NCBI GenBank assembly: GCA_963678705.1
Contig: OY783205.1
Coordinates: 6,758,001-6,822,000, forward strand
Origin: Panorpa germanica
Taxonomy: Eukaryota > Arthropoda > Insecta > Mecoptera > Panorpidae
Length of the DNA: 64,000 nt
Direction: 5' to 3'
Shown here: in pieces, positions 23,901 through 34,162 of the stretch
Position numbering within the stretch: position 1 is the first letter of the stretch
Layout: each line of letters opens with the position of its first letter
Position numbers and translations under genes: made by a program
The notes under the pieces: model-generated
The model's input: only the letters and a program-made list of their open reading frames with translations
What the model was told of the DNA's origin: nothing
The model's database searches: none

Positions 23901-24520
23901 CCAGAAATTATGTTTGCCGTAAGCCTGGTAAGTCGATTTTTAAGTTGCTATAACAAATCACACTGGAATGCTGTCACGAAGATCTTCAAGTACCTGAAGG
24001 ATACTAAAGATTATGGCCTGAACTACTCATCAACATCAGAGCCACCAGCTGTTACTGGTTATAGTGATGCTGATTATGCAAACGATATTGATACAAGACG
24101 CTCAGTTACTGGCTACGTCTTCATAAAGAATGGTGCTGCTGTAACATGGTCAAGCCAACGCCAACAGACGGTTGCTCTGTCAACAACAAAAGCTGAATTT
24201 ATGGCCGCCTGTGCTGCAACAAAAGAAGCTATGTGGATAAAGCAAGTGTTAAGTGATATTGGTGAATATAAACAAGACACTATGTGTTTACATTTGGACA
24301 ATCAAAGTGCCATCAGTATAATTAAGAATATAAATTTTCATAAAAGATGTAAACATATTGATATTAAGTATCACTTCATAAAAGAAAAATATTCTCAAAA
24401 GATTATAGATCTTAAATCTGTAAGCACTGCTGATCAATATGCAGATATATTAACTAAAGCATTGTCAAAAGATAAATTCCAATTCTTAAGATCTAAACTT
24501 GGTATGTTTAACTACAACTC
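20934..24520 (+). pseudogene. copia gag-pol polyprotein, one stop, RT core missing
   Basis: The chosen start is ATG at 20934 in context aaaATGG. The gag part has the copia LTGRENYSTW motif and a CCHC knuckle (CYSCNQYGHKRSEC). The protease is marked by WYIDSGASAHM. TAA at 22083-22085 is the only stop; the same frame continues with the integrase His-His-Cys-Cys region (HQRMGHL, CITCKEGK) and catalytic residues in HSDVCGP, RTDNGLEY and EQNGTAERMNR. RT begins (WVFRIKEE, LDVKTAFLYGELEE) but jumps near 23690 from MTPPEGLSCENSM to a post-palm segment (FIHQTKYVEQLLEKFNM), so the YVDD box is absent. RNase H (YSDADYAND, LSTTKAEFMA, LDNQSAI) is present. The last codons lie after the LINE, ending TGA at 27722-27724. 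Confidence 0.92.
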
Positions 24521-27500
24521 GCCAAGGTGCTGTTAGGGAGCATAAGAAAGGGAGAGCAAGAGGTGGAATTATAATGGGGGTACGTAGGGAGCTAAAAGAG
24601 GAGAAGGTACCAGACAGAAGAGAAACAGCAGTAAGGAGGACGGTAAAACTGGAAGAAGAGACATGGGAAATTGTAACAATATACAGCAAAGGTAATATAA
24701 AAGAAACAATGAAAGAAATAAAAGAAATAATTAAGGATGAGAAACAGGAAAACCTATTAATTGGAGGGGATTTCAACGCGAGAATTGGGGAGTTGGGAGA
24801 GGTGGACGAAATATGGGGGAATAGAAAAAAGAAAAGAACAACGAAAGACAAAACAATAAACGCCGAGGGAAAAGAACTAATGGAAATGCTAGAAGAACAA
24901 GGATGGATAGTACTAAATGGGAACAAAGAAGGAGATGAAGAAGGAGAATATACCTATGTGGGAAGCAGAGGGGATACAGTAATCGACTACGTGGTGACAA
25001 CGCTGGGAGGAGGACAGAAGGTAGAAAGAATGAAAGTGGAAGAGAGGGTGGACTCGGATCACCTACCGCTGGTGGTGGAGTTGGAGGCGAGGAGAGGTGA
25101 AAGAAAAGGAAACGAATGGAAAGAGGGCAGCGATTGGACGGAGGAAGGAAGGAAGAAGTTTATGGAGGAATTAGAACGGAGATACGAGGAAGAAGGAGAA
25201 ACGGAGGAGATGGAGGAAATTGAAGAGAGGATGAAGGAAGCCAACTAAAGTAAAAGGTGGAGAATATCTGATAGAACGGGAGAAAACAAATGGGGGGATA
25301 AAGAATGTAAAGAATGGAAAAAAGAGGTAAAAAGGGAACTAAAGAGATGGAAGAAAGGAGAATCAAGTAAAGAAGACTTCAAGAGGAAGCAAAGGGAGTA
25401 TAACGAAAGGATAAAAGATAAAAAGAATGAGTTCAAAATAGGAATAGAAAAAGAAATTAGAGATATAACAACGGAGAGGCAGGCATGGGATTACATAAAT
25501 AGGGAGAAAAAGCGAAGGAAAGAGCCAAGCAAGGAAATAAAAATGGAAGAGTGGACGAAACACTTTATGGGAGTACTAGGAGGAAAGAAAAGAAACGAGG
25601 AAACAAAGAAGGGGATAAAAGAGAAGGAGAAAGTAAACGATATAAAATTAGGTGAAATAAAAACACAGATTCAAAAACTCAAGGAAAAGAAAGCACCAGG
25701 TAGAGATGGACTAAAGAACGAGGCGTGGAAAGCTGGGCAAGAAAGGATAGAGAAAGGATTACTGACAGCGATGAACAAGATATGGAAAGGAGGAAACCTG
25801 CCAGACAGCTGGAGAGAAGGGGTAATAACGCCGATATATAAAAAGGGAAATAGACATGAAGCCAAAAATTACAGGGGTATCACACTACTGAACACAGGGT
25901 ACAGGATTTATGCAGGGATTGTGAGAGAAAGACTGGAAGAAGAGGTAAAAGTAAAAGAAATACTTCCCGAGACACAAGCAGGCTTTAGAAAGGGACGAGG
26001 GACTTTAGACAATATATACGCACTGAACCATTTAGTTGAAAAAGAGCTAAGTGAAAAAGGAGGACAGATATATGCAATGTTCATCGACCTTAAAGCAGCG
26101 TTTGACATGGTCGACAGACAGAAATTGTGGAAGTACATGAGAAAGAAAAAAATTGATGAGGACATAATGGAATGTATTGAAGAAATTTACGAAGAAACAA
26201 GAATGAGAATAAGAGTTGGGGGTGAAGAATCAGAAGAATTCTGGACAGACAAGGGGTTGAGGCAAGGTTGTCCTCTGAGCCCCATTTTATTTGCGATATA
26301 TACAGCAGACTTGGAGGGGGTAATGGAAAGAGGACAAGATGGGGGGGTGCTAATAGGAAGGCACTACAAGATATGGACTTTAGCATACGCTGACGATATA
26401 GTCCTGTTGGCAAAAAGGGAAGGAGAGCTGCAGGAGATGGCACACCGGCTAGGGAGGTATATAGACAGAAAAGGACTAGAGTTAAACGTGGAAAAGACAA
26501 AAATTATGGTATTTAAAAAAGGGGGTGGAAAAAGGAGACATAAAAGGTGGAAATACAAGACAGAGGACATTGAGGAAGTTGAAGAATTTAAATATCTGGG
26601 CTACACTTTTAAAAAGAATAATGGAGAAGAGGCGCATATAAGGGAGGTGGCAAAGAAGGCAGAGCAAGCAATGCGACGGGTATGGGGACTAGGGGAAAAG
26701 GTATTTGGGGGGGACATACAAAAGAGAATATGGATATATGAGAGACTGATAGCCAGTATGATGTCGTATGGAGCAGAGGTTTGGGGGTGGAAGGAACAAG
26801 AAAAGTTGGAAAGAATACAGGTGAGATACATGAAATGGGTACTAGGGCTGGACAGGTGCACGCCAGGATACATGGTGATGGAGGAGCTAAAGAGGGATAA
26901 GATACGAATTAAAACAGGGGAAAGAGCGGTAAAATACGAGGAGAAATTGAACAGAGCGGAAAGCAAAATCTTAAAGAAAATAAGAGAGGATTACATAAAG
27001 AATGGGGGGGGAGGAGGTCCAAAAAAGAGAAAAGAATACTTTGAAAGGAATGGAATGGCGATCGAGGAGGCAGAGAGGAGAAGAGAAGGTGGCGCAAGTG
27101 TGGCAGAGGAGCTAAGGAGAAGGGATAAGGAGACACAGCAGCAGGAGAGAATGGGAAAAATAGAAAAAAGTAACTACAATAAAAGATATAAGAGGTTATG
27201 GGAAAATAATGTGCCTCAGTACCTTATAGAAAAGGACATAAAACACATAAGAAGAACAGCAAGGTTTAGATTGGGAAATGAGGAAAAAGGAAACAGATAC
27301 TGGGAAAAGAGTGAGGAAAGAAAGTGTAGAATGTGTGGAGCGGAGGACGAAACACTGGAGCACATTAAGTTTGAGTGTAAGGAAAAAGTAGCAAGCGAAA
27401 GGAATATTGGCCAGCTATTAAAGGGAGGCAGTGAAGGAAAGAGGTGGATGGCGGAAATAGTAAGAAGGAAAGGAAAAACAGGAGAATAAACTGGTGGTAA

Positions 27501-27700
27501 TAAGCTGGTGGAGAATAATAGAGAGGGCCAAAAGAAGAAGAAGCAGAAAGCACTTTTGGAAGTAGTAAAAGTCGAGAAGATTTTAAGTTTATTTTAAGTT
27601 TAGTTTTAAGTTTGGAATGTATATAGGAATGAAATGTATTAGAAATATAATACTGTAGATTGTAAAGCCGAAAGGCATACACAATTAATATATAAATAAA
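24521..27700 (+). mobile_element. LINE family A, copy 2 (5'-truncated, nearly open)
   Basis: This copy is inserted in the last codons of copia pol. The 11-bp sequence aactacaactc occurs on both sides (24510-24520 and 27701-27711). The body starts inside the endonuclease and ends after tgtaaagccgaaaggcat with a short AT-rich tail. ORF2 is open from the truncation point to 27489 apart from one TAA at 25246-25248. Its 3' UTR is shared with copy 1. It must have inserted after the copia element, whose LTRs are almost identical, so it is young. Confidence 0.93.
24528..27489 (+). pseudogene. LINE A ORF2: endonuclease + reverse transcriptase, one stop
   Basis: About 987 codons in one frame. The N-terminal end has an APE endonuclease missing its first part: LLIGGDFNARIG, the block VDSDHLPLVVELE with the catalytic Asp-His, and an RGDTVIDYV motif. 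TAA at 25246-25248 interrupts the linker; the same frame resumes at once. RT follows: NYRGITLLNTGYRIYAGI, AGFRKGRGTLDN, FIDLKAAFDMV, LRQGCPLSPILFAIY and YADDIVLLA, so both catalytic palm elements are present. The C-terminal region has the CRMCGAEDETLEHIKFEC knuckle. The enzyme would nick target DNA and copy the element RNA in the nucleus. Start of translation lost by 5' truncation. Confidence 0.92.
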
Positions 27701-27811
27701 AACTACAACTCTTTTGTTAAGTGATATGTTAGAATATCTTGAACTATAACTTGATTAATATTTTCATGTTTTTTGACACTCAATTAATTATAATTTGTTG
27801 TTAGAATGTCT

Positions 27812-27825
27812 AAATTTAGAGGGAG
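27812..27825 (+). other. copia polypurine tract
   Basis: Purine-rich aatttagagggag directly before the 3' LTR, the expected plus-strand primer position. Confidence 0.75.
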
Positions 27826-28037
27826 TGTTGGATTTAAATTTAGCGCTACCTCTCGGTATTGACACTATTGTATCTTTCTTTCTACACTCGGTAATACTGT
27901 AGTTAATACTATACTCTGTAATACCGTCCTACTATGTAATTCTATACTCTGTGACATCAAAACGCATGTGTACATCTAATTAAATATAATAAACCTGATT
28001 AATATAAATTAATAGTTTATCTCTGCTAAATATAACA
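27826..28037 (+). repeat. copia 3' LTR
   Basis: 212 bp, one base different from the 5' LTR, followed by the target duplication ATTTT. Confidence 0.95.
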
Positions 28038-28748
28038 ATTTTATTATTCGTTTTAATGCCCATTGGGTTGTTGGCATATTGTCTTCCTTTATTAGGACCA
28101 GAGATCCTATTTTAATGTCTGGACTAGTAGTTGTCTTCCATTTGCTTCTTTGTTGGCAGTGATTGATATAATCAGATGACCATCTTTTCCAGTAATGTTG
28201 AATACAATCTTGAATATGAGAGAAGCGTTGCATTTTATTTAAATTAACTGGAGGTTGCGCTGCTGGTGTGATACTAGTAATGAGGCGACCGATAATTAAG
28301 TATCCAGGGGTGATAGGAGTTAAATAGTTAGGGTCAGAGGACATAGCATATAGTGATCGGGAATTTAAGATTGCTTCTACTTTTGTCAAAAGAGTATATA
28401 AATCTTTATAAGAAAGATAACTATTCATTAGAATTTTTTACAAATGACTTTAAGTAGATTTTACATTCGTTTCCCACAGCCTACCTAAATGTGGAGGTCT
28501 GGGTGGTTTGAGTTTCCAAGTAATGGATAATTCAGAAGCAGAAACTGCAAGTTTAGAAGTCTTTTACTCATTAGCATGAAATTTTGCTAAAATATTGTTA
28601 GTTCCCACAAAGTTAGTTCCATTATCAGAGTATATAGTGAGAGGTTTTCCACAGCGAGATATAAACCGATTAAGTGCTGCGAGGAAACATTGAGTCAATT
28701 CCGTAACAAATTCAAAATGAATTGCTTTAGTAGTAAAGTATATATATA
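28038..28748 (-). pseudogene. BEL integrase core and C-terminal domain
   Basis: Minus-strand frames give TTKAIHFEFVTELT, then ISRCGKPLTIYSDNGTNFVG (second catalytic Asp region), then ITWKLKPPRPPHLGRLWE, and the downstream block EAILNSRSLYAMSSDPNYLT and LTPGYLIIGR-type sequence (28009-28428). These are standard BEL/Pao integrase blocks in order. A stop and small frame changes occur around 28440-28570. The upstream end is cut by the gypsy-like element at 28749 in a TA-rich codon tract; the downstream end is cut by copia at 28037. Confidence 0.88.
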
Positions 28749-29725
28749 TGTGGGGTTATTTTTTAATTAGGTGTAATTTTAAGTTAAATTATATTTAGTT
28801 TTAAGAAATAGAAATAAGTTATCTGTAATATAGTTTAGGATCTTTGATAATATTAGTTATATTATATTGTACTCTTGACAACAGATGCTTGCCATTACAT
28901 GTAAAGCGACATGTAGACCCCGAAAACCTCAAACCCAGACACTCGCTAAAGTGTTTGCTGACGAGTCATTACGGGCAGAGGACGACATCAGGGCGTTAGC
29001 TGATATACGTATGATGTGTCGTGTGCAAAAGCAGTCTGAAGTACAAAATGGCGATAGAAGAATGCTAGTTGCATTTGGTTGTTATTTTTGTGTGTTAAAA
29101 TCATAGTAAATTAATTACTAGGTGTAATATAATTGTTATTGTGATTTACGTTAATGTTAGTTAGACAGCAAATTTAATGTTTAGTACTAAGGTGTATTTT
29201 CATTAGGAATATTGTGTTGTTAACTATTGGACAATTGTACTGTGTATTACGCGTGTAATGCAAAGACAAGTAAAACATTGTAAAGAACTATATCGTATTT
29301 AATCTAGTGTATTTTGTTGTAAATATAATTAAGATTAATTAACTTTATGTAGATGTAATATTGTGACTTTGATAAGTGATTAAACTAGTAATAGCCAAAT
29401 TATGTGTTTATTCGTTCATAAGAAACTATATTGTTGTATTGTACATCAACTGGAGGCTGATGTTATTTGTAACTTATAATTGTGGAAAGTACCTACAAAT
29501 TGGGACTCGAACCGGGATGTGTGCAGAGTCAAAACCTACAGATTATGATCTCAACAGATGGTTAGAGATAATGTCTACAAATTGTGAGCTATCAATAGTG
29601 ATTGAATAGTTATAGGCAGCATAATAGAATCGCAACACGTGGTTGTTAATTCTAACCTGCAAAGCGGAGTCTGTACCGAGATGGCAATGGATTCATAAAC
29701 TACTAATGTAGATTAAAAACCTACA
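28749..29725 (+). repeat. gypsy-like 5' LTR
   Basis: 977 bp from tgtggggtta to aaaacctaca. It contains small frames (28885-29106, 29376-29609) duplicated in the other LTR, which I take as incidental. Near its 3' part (29492-29519) is a second copy of the LTR-end/primer-site motif (cctacaaattggg, then gaaccgggat). Confidence 0.93.
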
Positions 29726-29955
29726 AATTGGGGGCTCAGAACCGGGATAAGGGCGAAACCAAGTGTATTTAGTCAAAAATATATTTAACCTTAGAACCAG
29801 ACTAATTGCTCAGAACCGTGATAAGGGTGAAACCAAGTATATTTAGTCAAAAATATATTTAACCTTAGAACCAGACTAATTGCTCAGAACCGTGATAAGG
29901 GCGAAACCAAGTATATTTAGTCAAAAATATATTTAACCTTAGATCCAGACTTATT
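29726..29955 (+). repeat. 74-bp tandem array starting at the gypsy-like primer site
   Basis: Nearly three copies of a 74-bp unit. The motif aagg(g/t)cgaaacc recurs at 29749, 29823 and 29897. Each unit includes a (gct)cagaaccg(g/t)gataag block equal to the primer-site region that follows the LTR. The first nine bases tgggggctc match the tRNA-Pro primer site known from retroviruses; the rest departs from it. Confidence 0.85.
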
Positions 29956-29993
29956 GATCAGCGGAATCAAGAGGAAAACTGAAAATTATAACC

Positions 29994-32222
29994 ATGACAC
30001 AAGAATTGGACAATTTGTCAGTGGCAGAGCTACGACAAGAACTCAATTTTGTTGGACTTAGTCAGCGTGGGAATCGTGCAGAATTGTTGTCAAGAATGAA
30101 CTCATTCAATAGCCGTGTCGGTGAACAGAATAGGTCTGTAAACAATGAAACAGTCAATAAAACTAATTATACATTTTTAGATTTAGAATTGGCTTTACCT
30201 AAATATGATGGGCTTAAAAATGTCAGATTGTGGATTAAACAATTTGATGATTTCTGTGACCAGGCAGAAATAGATACAAAATACAGATATTTGTATGCCA
30301 GGAGATTGTTGACTGATACCGCAAAACAATTTGTTAATTTCGAAACCAGGATAATAAATTGGGATACATTTAAATCGTATTTGATTGATGAATTTGATAC
30401 GAGTTTGAATAGCGCACAGGTTCACAAAATGCTTCAACAAAGGGTGAAGAAGCCAGCTGAAAGTATCCGGCAATACGTGTATGATATTTTAGATATAGCT
30501 AGACAAGCAGACGTCGAAGAAGCAGCTATCATGGATTATATCATAGCAGGAATTCGCGACAGTGCAGCCAACAAGGTAATACTTTATGTAGCTGAGAATA
30601 TTGGACAACTTAGACGTAAGCTGGAACAATATGAAAAAATGAAAATGGATACCCAGGACTATGATAGGAGATCTAGGTCAGGTACAAAAACTAAAATCGA
30701 GACAACAGGTGAGAAGATTAAATGTTTTAATTGTGGTTCGATGTCACACTCATCTAAGTTGTGTCCCGATAAAGACAAGGGTTATAAATGTTTTAATTGT
30801 GGTAATTATGGACATATTAGCCGAAATTGTAATACTAAAATAAAAACTGTTAAAGCGGAACATAATGTTATAAAAGTTGAAATGATAAAATCAATTTGTG
30901 TTAATAACGGGAGTAATGTAAATGCTTTAATAGACACTGGCAGTGATTTGTCAGCAGTGCGGGAAGATTATTTTAAAACATTAAAGAATGTTAAATTATA
31001 TGACTCTGAAATAACAATACGTGGTTTATCAAACTCAAGAGTTAATTCTATAGGTAGAATTGAATTGGACATTGAAATTGATTCAGAACCTTACGTGGGT
31101 TATTTTGAGGTGTTGCCATCTCATGCAATGCATATGAACATGGTGATAGGATTGGACATTATAGCTAAAGCTAAAGTAGTTATTGATAAAACCGGGGTTA
31201 CATTTCATAAACTTTATAGCGATAAAGATGTAGATGAAAGTGAGGTTAAACAATTAATGACCATGAAAATAGACTATGGTGATAAAGAAAGTGAATTAGA
31301 TTTATCTCATATAAACGATAAAATTGTTATTAATAAAATACCTGAGTCAGTGGACAATAACAAACGAAAAGAGTTATGCAACTCTGAAAGTGTAAAGACA
31401 ATTGTATTGAAAAATGATACTCCTATATTTTCTAGATCGCTTAAACTACCATCTGCAGATCGACTAGTTGTTGCAGAGCAGCTGGGTGAAGGGTTAGAAA
31501 AGGATGTCATACAGGCAGCCCAGGAAATGAATGACCTAGGTTGTGCAGTGAAACAAGACATTGTTCGTCTATCTAAGGACAAGGTAAAAGCAGCCAAGCA
31601 TTTTTCGAAGCCGAAGATGAGGAAACAAGGCAATGTTCGTCCCTCTAAGGATAAGGTCAACGCAGCTAAGCATTTTCCGAAGCCGAAGAAGACGCAACAA
31701 GCAAAGAATTATACAAGAAAGTGTATAATAGAAAAGGAATTGAAGATTGGGGTAAAAATGAAAACTAATCAAGACACTGTTCGTTTCTCGAAGGACAAGG
31801 ATGAAGCCATTAAGCATTTTCCGAAGCCGAAGGAGAGGATACAAGCAGCAGAAATACAAAATGAGTTTGTAGAAAAACGCAAGAAGCTGAGAGAAGAGGA
31901 TAAAGGGATTATTCTAAGAGTTCAGCAAGAAAACAGAATTAGCTACGGTAAAAGGTGTAAGACAACAAGCAAAAAGTATAAACATATTCTCGTTAAAGTA
32001 AATGCTTTTACAAAGTTTGTTTGGTTGTTACCTACTAAAGCAACAGGAGCTAAAGTTAAAGCTAAAACCAAAGGACCATACAAAATAACGAGAATTAAAG
32101 GAAATTATCGTTATGACGTGGAGGAAGCAGGAGAGTATGAAGGGCCAGACAGGACTTCTACATCTGCAGACAAGATGACATCAAGGGGCAAGAATGATGT
32201 AGCAACTGAAGACAGTTACTAG
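29994..32222 (+). CDS. gypsy-like Gag-protease with rearranged pol remnants
   Basis: 742 residues, uninterrupted. The N-terminal about 45 residues resemble a SAP-type nucleic-acid-binding motif (LSVAELRQELNFVGL). Residues about 60-220 are the gag capsid region. Two CCHC knuckles follow (CFNCGSMSHSSKLC, CFNCGNYGHISRNC), then an aspartic protease site ALIDTGSDLSAV. The frame then reaches the first residues of RT (LPSADRLVVAEQ) and jumps over the palm. In its place are three related copies of a V-R-x-S-K-D-K-x-x-A-x-K-H-F-x-K-P-K peptide, which corresponds to the connection segment after the RT palm in gypsy elements. A scrap of integrase core (ILVKVNAFTKFVWLLPTK) and its C-terminal GPYKITRIKGNYRYDVEE end the protein. 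It can assemble and process particles in principle, but not copy or integrate DNA. Confidence 0.85.
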   Translation: MTQELDNLSVAELRQELNFVGLSQRGNRAELLSRMNSFNSRVGEQNRSVNNETVNKTNYTFLDLELALPKYDGLKNVRLWIKQFDDFCDQAEIDTKYRYLYARRLLTDTAKQFVNFETRIINWDTFKSYLIDEFDTSLNSAQVHKMLQQRVKKPAESIRQYVYDILDIARQADVEEAAIMDYIIAGIRDSAANKVILYVAENIGQLRRKLEQYEKMKMDTQDYDRRSRSGTKTKIETTGEKIKCFNCGSMSHSSKLCPDKDKGYKCFNCGNYGHISRNCNTKIKTVKAEHNVIKVEMIKSICVNNGSNVNALIDTGSDLSAVREDYFKTLKNVKLYDSEITIRGLSNSRVNSIGRIELDIEIDSEPYVGYFEVLPSHAMHMNMVIGLDIIAKAKVVIDKTGVTFHKLYSDKDVDESEVKQLMTMKIDYGDKESELDLSHINDKIVINKIPESVDNNKRKELCNSESVKTIVLKNDTPIFSRSLKLPSADRLVVAEQLGEGLEKDVIQAAQEMNDLGCAVKQDIVRLSKDKVKAAKHFSKPKMRKQGNVRPSKDKVNAAKHFPKPKKTQQAKNYTRKCIIEKELKIGVKMKTNQDTVRFSKDKDEAIKHFPKPKERIQAAEIQNEFVEKRKKLREEDKGIILRVQQENRISYGKRCKTTSKKYKHILVKVNAFTKFVWLLPTKATGAKVKAKTKGPYKITRIKGNYRYDVEEAGEYEGPDRTSTSADKMTSRGKNDVATEDSY

Positions 32223-32238
32223 TCAGGAAGGGCCGAGA

Positions 32239-33211
32239 TGTGGGGTTATTTTTTAATTAGGTGTAATTTTAAGTTAAATTATATTTAGTTTTAAGAAATA
32301 GAAATAAGTTATCTGTAATATAGGTTAGGATCTTTGATAATATTAGTTATATTATATTGTACTCTTGACAACAGATGCTTGCCATTACATGTAAAGCGAC
32401 ATGTAGACCCCGAAAACCTCAAACCCAGACACTCGCTAAAGTGTTTGCTGACGAGTCATTACGGGCAGAGGACGACATCAGGGCGTTAGCTGATATACGT
32501 ATGATGTGTCGTGTGCAAAAGCAGTCTGAAGTACAAAATGGCGATAGAAGAATGCTAGTTGCATTTGGTTGTTATTTTTGTGTGTTAAAATCATAGTAAA
32601 TTAATTACTAGGTGTAATATAATTGTTATTGTGATTTACGTTAATGTTAGTTAGACAGCAAATTTAATGTTTAGTACTAAGGTGTATTTTCATTAGGAAT
32701 ATTGTGTTGTTAACTATTGGACAATTGTACTTTGTATTACGCGTGTAATGCAAAGACAAGTAAAACATTGTAAAGAACTATATCGTATTTAATCTAGTGT
32801 ATTTTGTTGTAAATATAATTAAGATTAATTAACTTTATGTAGATGTAATATTGTGACTTTGATAAGTGATTAAACTAGTAATAGCCAAATTATGTGTTTA
32901 TTCGTTCATAAGAAACTATATTGTTGTATTGTACATCAACTGGAGGCTGATGTTATTTGTAACTTATAATTGTGGAAAGTACCTACAAATTGGGACTCGA
33001 ACCGGGATGTGTGCAGAGTCAAAACCTACAGATTATGATCTCAACAGATGGTTAGAGATAATGTCTACAAATTGTGAGCTATCAATAGTGATTGAATAGT
33101 TATAGGCAGCATAATAGAATCGCAACACGTGGTTGTTAATTCTAACCTGCAAAGCGGAGTCTGTACCGAGATGGGAATGGATTCATAAACTACTAATGTA
33201 GATTAAAAACC

Positions 33212-33215
<4 letters not shown>
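32239..33215 (+). repeat. gypsy-like 3' LTR
   Basis: 977 bp, nearly identical to the 5' LTR, ending aaaacctaca before a (TA)n tract. Confidence 0.93.

Positions 33216-33268
<53 letters not shown>
33216..33268. repeat. (TA)n tract between two insertions
   Basis: About 53 bp of TA repeat separating the gypsy-like 3' LTR from the R1-type LINE. TA repeats also border the far end of that LINE (37260-37290) and the start of the 5' LTR (28741-28748). It probably derives from the TA-rich integrase codons of BEL plus target duplications. Confidence 0.85.
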
Positions 33269-33270
<2 letters not shown>

Positions 33271-33271
33271 G

Positions 33272-34162
33272 TTGGAGTTCCAGCTTCGCAAAATCATAGA
33301 ACTCATTTTTGGAGATCAAGGTTATCACATAATTCTACATACGAGAAGTGAAGAAAAAATAGTACAGGAAGGCAAGCCACAGGAATGGCAAAAAATAGGA
33401 AGGACAAACGTGAGGACAAGTAGAGAAACACTAGTTATTAAACCACGAGAAGCTGGAAAATCATATGTAGATATAGTAAGACATATGAAAAAGAACATCA
33501 ACATAGAAGAGTTAGACGTGCAAATTAAGAGCATAGAAAAAACAGCTGAGGGGTATGTGAAGCTAAGTGTTTCTGGCGGCAAAAGAGGAAATGGCGAATC
33601 ACTAAAAGCTGCGGTCCAAGAAAAAATGAAAGACCTAGTGGAGGCAGAACTAGTGAAAATGAAGAGAAACATAACAGTCATAGATATAGATGAAACAATC
33701 ACGGAAGAAGAACTATTGGAATCAATAGTTACAGAGCTGTCTAGCTCAAAAATCAAGAAAGAAGACATCACAATAAAAATGACGGTTAAACCAAATAGCA
33801 GGGGGCTCAGATACGCCAATATAGCTCTGCCAATAAATGAAGCCATGGTACTAACGTCCAGGAAGAGAATCAAAATAGGATGGACTAGATGCAGGATAGT
33901 CGAAAGATTAGCGCCACTGAAATGCTACAAATGTCAACAGTTTGGGCATCTTGCTAGGGCATGCAACAGTGAGGAGGACATAAGCACAAAATGTATAAAG
34001 TGTGGAGAGGAAGGGCATAGAGCAAGTGCCTGTTCAAACCAAATATATTGCTGGTCTTGCAAAATAAAAGGTCACGGGACAAACGAAATGGTATGCCCAA
34101 ATTATCAAAAACAAGTAAGAGAACTTCGGAAAACGGGAGCGCCTGTCAGTGCGACAAAATGA
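33272..34162 (+). CDS. R1-type LINE ORF1 (Gag-like, three zinc knuckles)
   Basis: 296 residues, open but probably lacking its true N-terminus. The last third has three knuckles in a row: CYKCQQFGHLARAC, CIKCGEEGHRASAC and CWSCKIKGHGTNEMVC. Such proteins bind element RNA into ribonucleoprotein particles. The upstream region is charged and helical with no stop. Its TGA overlaps the ATG of ORF2. Confidence 0.85.
   Translation: MEFQLRKIIELIFGDQGYHIILHTRSEEKIVQEGKPQEWQKIGRTNVRTSRETLVIKPREAGKSYVDIVRHMKKNINIEELDVQIKSIEKTAEGYVKLSVSGGKRGNGESLKAAVQEKMKDLVEAELVKMKRNITVIDIDETITEEELLESIVTELSSSKIKKEDITIKMTVKPNSRGLRYANIALPINEAMVLTSRKRIKIGWTRCRIVERLAPLKCYKCQQFGHLARACNSEEDISTKCIKCGEEGHRASACSNQIYCWSCKIKGHGTNEMVCPNYQKQVRELRKTGAPVSATK

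Larger units (their letters stand above)
20565..28037 (+). mobile_element. copia-type LTR retrotransposon (RT core deleted, LINE inside)
   Basis: A complete LTR-bounded element. Two 212-bp LTRs (20565-20776, 27826-28037) differ at one visible base. The target duplication ATTTT flanks it (20560-20564 and 28038-28042). A primer-binding site (ggttatgggcccag) directly follows the 5' LTR, and a purine tract (ttagagggag, ending 27825) precedes the 3' LTR. One long gag-pol frame from 20934 encodes gag, protease, integrase and RNase H. It is interrupted by one TAA, an in-frame RT deletion, and a LINE A copy near its last codons. Confidence 0.95.
28749..33215 (+). mobile_element. gypsy-like LTR element lacking RT core, RNase H and most of integrase
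   Basis: Two 977-bp LTRs (28749-29725 and 32239-33215) bound an internal region with one 742-codon frame. LTR differences are about three (for example near 28829/32319, 29251/32741 and 29684/33174), so insertion is recent. Both ends lie in TA repeats, consistent with a 4-bp TATA-type duplication. A primer-site-like sequence follows the 5' LTR and a purine tract (ggaagggccgaga) precedes the 3' LTR. Two solo LTRs of the same family occur at 48139 and 59341. The element has intact cis signals but could move only with enzymes from elsewhere. Confidence 0.9.

Noticed and set aside
24486..27682. Minus-strand frames over LINE A copy 2
   Set aside because: Same cause: complement of a Lys/Glu/Arg-rich coding strand.
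28885..29609. Two short frames in the gypsy-like LTR, repeated at 32375 and 32866
   Set aside because: LTR sequence duplicated with the LTR; the frames are not preserved in the two solo LTRs, so probably not genes.
29484..29620. tRNA gene on the minus strand, because of the B-box ggttcgagtcc
   Set aside because: No convincing cloverleaf or correctly spaced A-box; better explained as a primer-site-derived motif.
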